In this document: one piece after another, positions 36,565 to 45,406 of the stretch
How positions within the stretch are numbered: the first letter of the stretch is position 1
Layout of the letters: the number at the start of each line of letters is the position of its first letter
Source: Xestospongia bergquistia
Lineage: Eukaryota > Porifera > Demospongiae > Haplosclerida > Petrosiidae
DNA: 64,000 nt
Direction: 5' to 3'
NCBI GenBank assembly: GCA_963965975.1
Contig: OZ014422.1
Location: 4,425,155 to 4,489,154, forward strand
Notes under the pieces: model-generated
Told to the model about the DNA's origin: nothing
Database searches by the model: none
What the model saw: only the letters and a program-made list of their open reading frames with translations
Made by a program: the position numbers and the translations under genes

Positions 36565-39500
36565 AGGGACTAAGTAAACAAACTTTTATTAACAGTTTAG
36601 TAAGTTGGTTTGCATTAACTATCTAAAGTCTTTAATTTAAAGACTTTATAAGGTTTAGACTATTGAGGAAATTTTATAAAGTGAACTGCTCATTCTAAAG
36701 GACTGTATGGGACTAACTAAATAAACTGCTTTTAACAGTGTAGTAAGTTGGTTTGCATTAACACTCTAAAGTCTTTAAATTAAAGAGTTTAGAAGGTTTA
36801 GACTATCGAGTGAAGTTTATAATGTTAAGACCTCTGTCTAAAGGACTCTAGGGGACTAAATCAATAAACTGTTATTAACAGTTCAGCAGGTTGGTTTGCC
36901 TTAAGACTCTAAAGTCTATAATTTAAAGACTTTAGAAGCTTTAGACTATTGAGTGAAGTTTATAGAGTAAACAACTCTGTATAAAGGACTCTATTAAACT
37001 AAATAAATAAACTGCTATTAAAAGTTTAGCAAGTTGGTTTGCATTAACACTCTAAAGTCTTTAATTTAAAGACTTTAGAAGGTTTAGACTATTGAGTGAA
37101 GTTTATAAAGAAAATAGCTCAGTCTAAAGGACTGTATGGGACTAACTAAGTAAACTGCCATTAACAGTTTAGTAAGATTTTTTGCAGTAACTCTCTAAAG
37201 TCTTTAAATTAAAGTGTTTAGAAGGTTTAGACTATTGAGTGAAGTTTATAAAGTAAAGAGCTTAGTCTAAAGGACTCTATGGGACAAAGTAGATAAACTG
37301 TTATTAACAGTTTAGAAAGTTGGTTTGCATTAACACTCTAAAGTCTTTAAATTAAAGACCTTATAAGGTTTAGACTGTTGAGTAAATTTTATAAAGTAAA
37401 CTGCTCATTCTAAAGGACTCTATGGGACTAACTAAATAAACTGCTATTAACAGTTTAGTAAGTTTGTTTGCATTAACTCACTAAAGTCTTTAAATTAAGG
37501 AGTTTAGAAGGTTTAGACTATTGAGTGAAGTTTATAATGTAGACAGCTCAGTCTAAAGGACTCTATGGGGCTAACTAAATAAACTTTTATTAACAGTTTG
37601 GCAAGTTGGTTTGAATTAACACTCTAAAGTCTTTATTTTAAAGACGTTAGAAGGTTTAGACGAATGAGTGAAGTTTATAAAGTAAACAGCTCAGTTTAAA
37701 AGACTCTATGAAACTAAATAAATAAACTGCTTTTAACAGTTTAGTAAGTTGGCTTGCATTAAGACTTGAAAGTCTATAATTTAAAGACTTTAGAAGGTTT
37801 AGACTATTGAGTGAAATTTATAAAGTAAACAGCTCTGTATAAAGGACTCTATTAAGCTAAATAAATAAAATGCTATTAAAAGTTTAGTAAGTTGGTTTGC
37901 ATTAACACTCTAAAGTCTTTAATTTAAAGACTTTAGAAGGTTTAGACTATTGAGTGAAGTTTATAAAGAAAATAGCTCAGTCTAAAGGACTCTATGGGAC
38001 GAACTAAGTAAACTGCCATTAACAGTTCAGTAAGATTTTTTGCATTAACACTCTAAAGTCTTTAAATTAAAGTGTTTAGAAGGTTTAGACTATTGAGTGA
38101 AGTTTATAACGTAAAGAGCTTAGTCTAAAGGACTCTATGGGACTAAGTAGATAAACTGTTATTAACAGTTTAGTAAGTTGGTTTGCATTAACAATCTAAA
38201 GTCTTTAATTTAAAGACTTTGTAAGGTTTAGACTATAGATAAACTTTATAAAGTAAACTGCTCATTCTAAAGGACTGTATGGGACTAACTAAAGAAACTG
38301 CTATTCACAGTTTAGTAAGATGCTTTGCATTAACTCTATAATGTCTTTAAATTAAGGAGATTAGAATGTTTAGACTATTGAGTGAAGTTTATAATGTAGA
38401 CAGCTCAGTCTAAAGGACTCTATGGGACTAACTAAATAAACTGTTATTAACAGTTTAGCAAGTTGGTTTGCATTAACACTCTAAAGTCTTTTGTTTAAAG
38501 ACGTTAAAAGGTTTAGACGATTGAGTGAAGCTTATAAAGTAAACAGCTCAGTTTAAGGGACTCTATGAAACTAAATAAATAAACTGCTCTTAACAGTTTA
38601 GTAAGTTGGTTTGCATTAACACTCTAAAGTCTTTAATTTAAAGACTTTAGAAGGTTTAAACTATTGAGTGAAGTTTTTAAAGTAAACAGCTCAGTCTAAA
38701 GGACTCTATGGGACTAACTAAATAAACCGCTATTAACAGTTTAGTAAGTTGATTTGCATTAACACTGTAAAGTTTTTAATTTAAAGAATTTAGAAGGTTT
38801 AGAGTACTTAGTAAATTTTATAAAGTAAACAGGTCAGTCTAAAGGACTCTATGGGACTAACTAAATAAACTGCTATTAACAGTTTAGTAAGTTTGTTTGC
38901 ATTAACACTATAAAGTCTTTAATTTAAAGACTTTAAAAGGTTTAGACTATTGAGTGAAGTTTATAATGTAAACAGCTCAGTCTAAAGGACTCTATGGGAC
39001 TAACTAACTAAACTGTTATTAACAGTTTAGCAAGTTGGTTTGCATTAACACTCTAAAGTCTTTAAAGACGTTAAAAGGTTTAGACTATTGAGTGAAGTTT
39101 ATAAAGTAAACAGCTCAGTTTAAAGGAGTCTACGAAACTAAATAAATAAACTGCTTTTAACAGTTTAGTAAGTTGGTTTGGATTAAGTTTGTTTGGATTA
39201 ACAGTCTAAAGTCTTTAATTGAAAGTGTATAGAACTTTTAGACTATTGAGTGAAGTTTATAAAGTAAAGAGCTTAGTCTAAAGGACTCCATGGGACTAAG
39301 TAAATAAACTGTTATTAACAAATTAGTAAGTTGGTTTGCATTAACAATCTAAAGTCTTTAATTTAAAGACTTTATAAAATTTTGACGATTGAGTGAAGTT
39401 TATAAAGTAAACAGCTCAGTTTAAAGGACTCTATGAAACAAAATAAATAAACTGCTTTTAACAGGTTAGTAAGTTGGTTTGCATTAACACTCTAAAGTCT

Positions 39501-40063
39501 TTAATTTAAAGACTTTAGAAGGTTTAGACTATTGAGTGAAGATTATAAAGTAAACAGTTCAGTTTAATGGACTCTATGAAACTAAATAAATAAACTGCTT
39601 TTAACAGTTTAGTCATTTGGTTTGCATTAACACTCTAAAGTCGTTAATTTAAAGACTTTAGAAGGTTTAGACTATTGACTGAAGTTCTTAAAGTCAGCAG
39701 CTAAGTCTAAAGGACTCTATGGGACTAACTAAACAAACCGCTTTTAACAGTTTAGTAAGTTGATATGCATTAACACTCTAAAGTCTTTAATTTAAAGAAT
39801 TTAGAAATTCTAGAGTACTTAGTAAATTTTATAAAGTAAACTGGTCAGTCTAAAGGACTCTATGGGACTAACTAAATAAACTGCTATTAACAGTTTAGTA
39901 AGTTGGTTTGCGTTAACACTCTAAACTCTTTAATTTAAAGACTTTCGAAGGTTTAGACTATTGAGTGAAGTTTATAATGTAAAGAGCTCAGTCTAAAGGA
40001 CTCTATGAAGCTAAATAAATAAACTGCTATTAACAGTTTAGTAAGTTGGTTTGCATTAACGCT

Positions 40064-40090
40064 CTAAAGTCTTTAATTTAAAGACTTTAG
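40064..40090. repeat. Dyad 2 of the monomer, 27 bp
   Basis: A 27-bp perfect inverted repeat with 13-bp arms, CTAAAGTCTTTAA and TTAAAGACTTTAG, around one central base. Because of the symmetry, its core looks the same in both orientations of the array. It is perfect in class A and D monomers (another copy at 7040-7066). It is weakened in class B (GAATTTAG), C (GACGTTAG), F (GTGTATAG) and G (TTTATAAG). Confidence 0.92.
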
Positions 40091-40112
40091 AAGGTTTAGA
40101 CTATTGAGTGAA

Positions 40113-40127
40113 GTTTATAAAGTAAAC
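40113..40127. repeat. Dyad 3 of the monomer, 15 bp
   Basis: GTTTA and TAAAC arms of five bases around TAAAG. It is lost in monomers reading TTTATAATG or TATAAAGAAAA. It is the weakest of the three dyads and could be incidental in such AT-rich sequence. Confidence 0.6.
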
Positions 40128-40162
40128 AGCTCAGTCTAAAGGACTCTACGGGACTAACTAAA

Positions 40163-40305
40163 TAAACCGCTATTAACAGTTTAGATAGTTGATTTGCATT
40201 AACACTCTAAAGTCTTTAATTTAAAGAATTTAGAAGGTTTAGAGTACTGAGTAAATTTTATAAAGTAAACAGGTCAGTTTAAAGGACTCTATGGGACTAT
40301 CTAAG
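40163..40305 (+). repeat. Monomer class B (example)
   Basis: Class B is recognised by a linked set of changes: TAAACCGCT at the start, GTTGATTTGC instead of GTTGGTTTGC, AAAGAATTTAG instead of AAAGACTTTAG (spoiling one side of the 27-bp dyad), and GAGTACTTAG or GAGTACTGAG instead of GACTATTGAG. It also has AAATTTTATAAAG, then ACTGGTCAG or ACAGGTCAG. It usually follows a class D monomer (CTTTTAACAG start, TTTTTAAAG) and precedes class A. Confidence 0.85.
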
Positions 40306-41009
40306 TAAACTGCTATTAACAGTTTAGTAAGTTGGTTTGCATTAACACTCTAAAGTCTTTAATTCAGAGACTTTAGAAGATTTAGACTATTGAGTGAAGT
40401 TTATAATATAAACAGCTCCGTCTAAAGGACTCTATGGGACTAACTAAATAAACTGTTATTAACAGTTTAGTAAGTTTGTTTCCATTAACAATCTATAGCC
40501 TTTAATTTAAAGACTTTATATGGTTTAGCCTATTGAGTAAATTTTATAAAGTAAACTGCTCATTCTAAAGGACTGTGTGGGACTAACTTAATAAACTGCT
40601 ATTAACAGTTTAGTAAGTTGGTTTGCATTAACACTCTAAAATCTTTAAATTAAAGATTTTAGAAAGTTTAGAGTATTGAGTGAAGTTTATAACGTAGACA
40701 GCTCAGTCTAAAGGACTCTAAGGGACTAACTAAATAAACTGTTATTAACAGTTTAGCAAAGTGGTTTGCATTAACACTCTAAAGTCTTTAATTTAAAGAC
40801 GTTAGAAGTTTTAGACGATTGAGTGAAGTTTATAAAGTAAACAGCTCAGTCTAAAGGACTCTACTGGACTAACTAAATAAACCGCTATTAACAGTTTAGA
40901 TAGTTGATTTGCATTAAAACTCTAAAGTCTTTAATTTAAAGAATTTAGAAGGTTTAGAGTACTGAGTAAATTTTATAAAGTAAACAGGTCAGTCTAAAGG
41001 ACTCTATGG

Positions 41010-42580
41010 GACTAAGTAAATAAACTGTTATTAACAAATTAGTAAGTTGGTTTGCATTAACAATCTAAAGTCTTTAATTTAAAGACTTTATAAAATTTTG
41101 ACGATTGAGTGAAGTTTATAAAGTAAACAGCTCAGTTTAAAGGACTCTATGAAACTAAATAAATAAACTGCTTTTAACAGTTTAGTAAGTTGGTTTGCAT
41201 TAACACTCTAAAGTCTTTAATTTAAAGACTTTAGAAGGTTTAGACTATTGAGTGAAGATTATAAAGTAAACAGCTCAGTTTAATGGACTCTATGAAACTA
41301 AATAAATAAACTGCTTTTAACAGTTTAGTCATTTGGTTTGCATTAACACTCTAAAGTCGTTAATTTAAAGACTTTAGAAGGTTTAGACTATTGACTGAAG
41401 TTCTTAAGGTGAGCAGCTAAATCTAAAGGACTCTATGGGACTAACTAAATAAACCGCTTTTAACAGTTTAGTAAGTTGATATGCATTAACACTCTAAAGT
41501 CTTTAATTTAAAGAATTTAGAAATTCTAGAGTACTTAGTAAATTTTATAAAGTAAACTGGTCAGTCTAAAGGACTCTATGGGACTAACTAAATAAACTGC
41601 TATTAACAGTTTAGTAAGTTGGTTTGCGTTAACACTCTAAACTCTTTAATTTAAAGACTTTCGAAGGTTTAGACTATTGAGTGAAGTTTATAATGTAAAG
41701 AGCTCAGTCTAAAGGACTCTATGAAGCTAAATAAATAAACTGCTATTAACAGTTTAGTAAGTTTGTTTGCATTAACGCTCCAAAGTCTTTAATTTAAAGA
41801 CTTTAGAAGGTTTAGACTATTGAGTGAAGTTTATAAAGTAAACAGCTCAGTCTAAAGGACTCTACTGGACTAACTAAATAAACCGCTATTAACAGTTTAG
41901 ATAGTTGATTTGCATTAACACTCTAAAGTCTTTAATTTAAAGAATTTAGAAGGTTTAGAGTACTGAGTAAATTTTATAAAGTAAACAGGTCAGTTTAAAG
42001 GACTCTATGGGACTATCTAAGTAAACTGCTATTAACAGTTTAGTAAGTTGGTTTGCATTAACACTCTAAAGTCTTTAATTTAAAGACTTTAGAAGATTTA
42101 GACTATTGAGTGAAGTTTATAATGTAAACAGCTCCGTCTAAGGGACTCTATGGGACTAAATAAATAAACTGTTATTAACAGTTTAGTAAGTTTGTTTGCA
42201 TTAACAATCTATAGCCTTTAATTTAAAGACTTCATATTGTTTAGCCTATTGAGTAAATTTTATAAAGTAAACTGCTCATTCTAAAGGACTGTATGGGACT
42301 AACTTAATAAACTGCTATTAACAGTTTAGTAAGTTGGTTTGCATTAACACTCTAAAGTCTTTAAATTCAAGATTTTAGAAAGTTTAGAGTATTGAGTGAA
42401 GTTTATAACGTAGACAGCTCAGTCTAAAGGACTCTATGGGACTAACTAAATAAACTGTTATTAACAGTTTAGCAAAGTGGTTTGCATTAACACTCTAAAG
42501 TCTTTAATTTAAAGACGTTAGAAGGTTTAGACGATTGAGTGAAGTTTATAAAGTAAACAGCTCAGTCTAAAGGACTCTAT
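41010..42580 (+). repeat. 12-mer direct repeat, copy 2 (mirror of Y2)
   Basis: Direct partner of 39294-41009, but with Y2-type bases (CTACTGGAC at about 41865). The 12-mer spacing equals the 21-mer Y2/Y3 spacing of the left arm minus nine monomers. The pair is thus inherited from Y2/Y3 and shortened by one exchange, not a new duplication. It continues without a break into more Y2-like sequence (TCCTTTGCGTTAAC). Confidence 0.85.
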
Positions 42581-43120
42581 GGGACTAACTAAATAAACCG
42601 CTATTAACAGTTTAGTAAGTTCCTTTGCGTTAACACTTTAAAGTCTTTAATTTAAAGAATTTAGAAGGTTTAAAGTACTGAGAAAATCTTATAAAGTAAA
42701 CTGGTCAGTGTAAAGGACTCTATGGGACTAACTAACTAAACTGCTATTAACAGTTTAGTAAGTTAGTTCGCATTAATACTCTAAAGTCTTTAATTTAAAG
42801 ACTTTAGAATGTTTACACTATTGAGTTAAGTTTATAATGTAAACAGCTCTGTATAAAGGACTCTATGAAACTAAAGAAATAAACTGCTATAAAAAGTTTA
42901 GTAAGTTGGTTTGCATTAACACTCTAAAGTCTTTAATTTAAAGACTTTAGAATGTTTAGACTATTTAGTGAAATTTATAAAGTAAACAGCTCTGTATAAA
43001 GGACTCTATGAAACTAAATAAAAAAAATGCTATTAAAAGTTTTGTAAGTTGGTTTGCATTAACACTCTAAAGTCTTTAATTTAAAGACTTTAGAAGGTTT
43101 AGACTATTGAGTGAAGTTTA

Positions 43121-44263
43121 TAAAGAAAATAGCTCAGTCTAGAGGACTCTATGGGACTAACTAAGTAAACTGCCATTAATAGTTTAGTAAGATGTTTTGC
43201 ACTAACACTCTAAAGTCTTTAAATTAAAGTGTTTAGAAGGTTTAGACCATTGAGTTATGTTTGTAAAGTAAAGAGCTTACTTTAAAGGACTCTATGGGAC
43301 TAAGTATATAAACTTTTATTAACAGTTTAATAAGTTGGTTTGCATTAACACTCTAAAATCTTTAATTTAAAGACTTTATAAGGTTTAGACTATTGAGTAA
43401 ATTTTATAAAGTAAACTGCTCATTCTAAAGGACTCTATGGGACTAACTAAATAAACTGCTACTAACAGTTTAGTAAGGTGGTTTGCATTAACTCTCTAAA
43501 GTCTTTAAATTAAGGAGTTTAGAAGGTTTAGACTATTGAGTGAAGTTCATAATGTAGACAGCTCAGTCTAAATTACTCTATGGGACTAACTAAATAAACT
43601 GTTATTAACAGTTTAGCAAGTTGGTTTGAATAAACACTCTAAAGTCTTTAGTTTAAAGACGTTAGAAGGTTTAGACGATTGAGTGAAGTTTATAAAGTAA
43701 ACAGCTCAGTTTAAAAGACTCTATGAACTAAATAAATAACCTGCATTTAACAGTTTAGTAAGTTGGCTTGCATTAACACTCTAAAGTCTTTAATTTAAAG
43801 ACTTTAGAAGGTTTAGACTATTGAGTGAAGTTTTTAAAGTAAACAGCTCAGTCTAATGGACTCTATGGGACTAACTAAATAAACCGCTATTAACAGTTTA
43901 GTAAGTTGATTTGCATTAAAACTCTAAAGTCTTTAATTTAAAGAATTTAGAAGGTTTAGAGTACTGAGTAAATTTTATAAAGTAAACAGGTCAGTCTAAA
44001 GGACTCTATGGGACTAACTAACAAAACTGCTATTAACAGTTTAGTAAGTTGGTTTGCATTAACACTCTAAAGTCTTTAATTTAAAGACTTTAGAAGGTTT
44101 AGACTATTGAGTGAAGTTTATAATGTAAACAGCTCAGTCCAAAGGACTCTATGGGACTAGCTAAATAAACTGTTATTAACAGTTTAGCAAGTTGGTTTGC
44201 ATTAACACCCTAAAGTCTTTAAATTAAAGACGTTAGAACGTTTAGACTATTGAGTGAAGTTTA
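43121..44263 (+). repeat. 8-mer direct repeat, copy 1
   Basis: Repeated at 44264-45406, offset 1143 bp (eight monomers less one base), measured at TAAAGAAAAT and at AGAGGACTCT. Shared rare features include GAGTTATGTTTG, CAGTTTAATAAG, GTGGTTTGCATTAAC and GGTTTGAAT. Only this first copy, and about 150 bp of the second, still mirror the left arm. Confidence 0.85.
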
Positions 44264-45406
44264 TAAAGAAAATAGCTCAGTCTAGAGGACTCTATGGGAC
44301 TAACTAAGTAAACTGCCATTAACAGTTTAGTAAGATGTTTTGCATTAACACTCTAAAGTCTTTAAATTAAAGTGTTTAGAAGGTTTAGACCTTTGAGTTA
44401 TGTTTGTAAAGTAAAGAGCTTACTTTAAAGGACTCTATGGGACTATGTAGATAAACTTTTATTAACAGTTTAATAAGTTAGTTTGCATCAACACTCTAAA
44501 ATCTATAATTTAAAGACTTTATAAGGTTTAGACTATTGAGTAAGTTTTATAAAGTAAACTGCTCATTCTAAAGGACTCTATGGGACTAACTAAATAAACT
44601 ACTACTAACAGTTTAGTAAGGTGGTTTGCATTAACACTCTAAAGTCTTTAAATTAAGGAGTTTAGAAGGTTTAGACTATTGAGTGAAGTTCATAATGTAG
44701 ACAGCTCAGTCTAAATGACTCTATGGGACTAGCTACATAAACTGTTATTAACAGTTTAGCAAGATTGTTTGAATTAACACTCTAAAGTCTTTAGTTTAAA
44801 GACGTTAGAAGGTTTAGACGATTGAGTGATGTTTATAAAGTAAACAGCTCAGTTTAAAAGAAACTATGAAACTAAATAAATAAACTGCTTTTAACAGTTT
44901 AGTAAGTTGGCTTGCATTAACACTCTAAACTCTTTCATTTAAAGACTTTAGAAGGTTTAGACTATTGAGTGAAGTTTTTAAAGTAAACAGCTCAGTCTAA
45001 TGGACTCTATGGGACTAACTAAATAAACCGCTATTAACAGTTTAGTAAGTTGATTTGCGTTAAAACACTAAAGTCTTTAATTTAAAGAATTTAGAAGGTT
45101 TAGAGTACTGAGTAAATTTTATAAAGTAAGCAGGTCAGTCTAAAGGACTCTATGGGACTAACTAACTAAACTGCTATTAACAGTTAAGTAAGTTGGTTTG
45201 CATTAACACTCTAAAGTCTTTAATTTTAAGACTTTAGAAGGTTTAGACTATTGAGTGAAATTTATAATGTAAACAGCTCAGTCTAAAGGACTCTATGGGA
45301 CTAGCTAAATAGACTGTTATTAACAGTTTAGCAAGTTGGTTTGCATTAACACTCTATGTCTTTAATTTAAAGACGTTAGAACGTTTAGACTATTGAGTGA
45401 AGTTTA
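44264..45406 (+). repeat. 8-mer direct repeat, copy 2
   Basis: Second copy, beginning TAAAGAAAATAGCTCAG and ending near GACGTTAGAACG. Copying resets the class order at about 44415, the point where the palindrome's mirror match also ends. The 8-mer duplication may therefore have set the outer limit of the right arm. Confidence 0.82.

Larger units (their letters stand above)
40020..40162 (+). repeat. Reference monomer (near-consensus, class A)
   Basis: A good example of the basic 143-bp unit, running from TAAACTGCTATTAACAG to the base before the next TAAACC. In order it holds a 21-bp near-dyad at 40020-40040, a spacer with GTAAGTTGGTTTGCATTAAC, a 27-bp perfect dyad at 40064-40090, the GGTTTAGACTATTGAGTG segment, a 15-bp dyad at 40113-40127, and a tail CAGCTCAGTCTAAAGGACTC. 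Other monomers differ from it by roughly 2 to 15 substitutions and occasional one-base indels. The choice of start base is arbitrary. Confidence 0.9.
39294..41009 (+). repeat. 12-mer direct repeat, copy 1 (mirror of Y3)
   Basis: Pairs with 41010-42580 at an offset of exactly 1716 bp (12 x 143), measured at TTTGACGATT 39381 and 41097. It carries Y3-type bases such as CTACGGGAC (40147). Its last monomer, about 40860-41000, is a chimera: CTACTGGAC with GATAGTTGATTTGC from one Y position, joined to ATTAAAACTC from another. Confidence 0.85.
36565..44415 (+). repeat. Giant inverted repeat, right arm
   Basis: 7851 bp mirroring the left arm. Order of homology: 36565-39.29 kb mirrors 36517-33.8 kb; 39.29-40.86 kb mirrors Y3; 41.0-43.7 kb mirrors Y2; 43.7-44.415 kb mirrors X2. 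It is shorter than the left arm by exactly 1287 bp, nine monomers, corresponding to left-arm 30.9-32.2 kb. Scattered substitutions separate the arms, so this is not a base-perfect copy. Agreement ends at GTAAAGTAAA (44415), after which the right side reads GAGCTTAC and the left ACAGTTCAG. Confidence 0.9.

Noticed and set aside
40020-40162. CENP-B box
   Set aside because: The TTCG-n4-A-n2-CGGG pattern was looked for in the consensus and the main variants and is not present.
40020-40162. Hammerhead ribozyme as in some transcribed satellites
   Set aside because: No CTGATGA core followed by a suitable GAAAC segment occurs in the monomer on either strand.
39294-42580. Independent 12-mer duplication in the right arm
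   Set aside because: Copy 1 carries Y3-type and copy 2 Y2-type bases, so the pair is the mirrored Y2/Y3 duplication less nine monomers, not a new event.
27380-44415. Terminal inverted repeats of a very large mobile element
   Set aside because: The arms are made of the satellite itself, with only a 47-bp spacer between them, so there is no room for any coding core.
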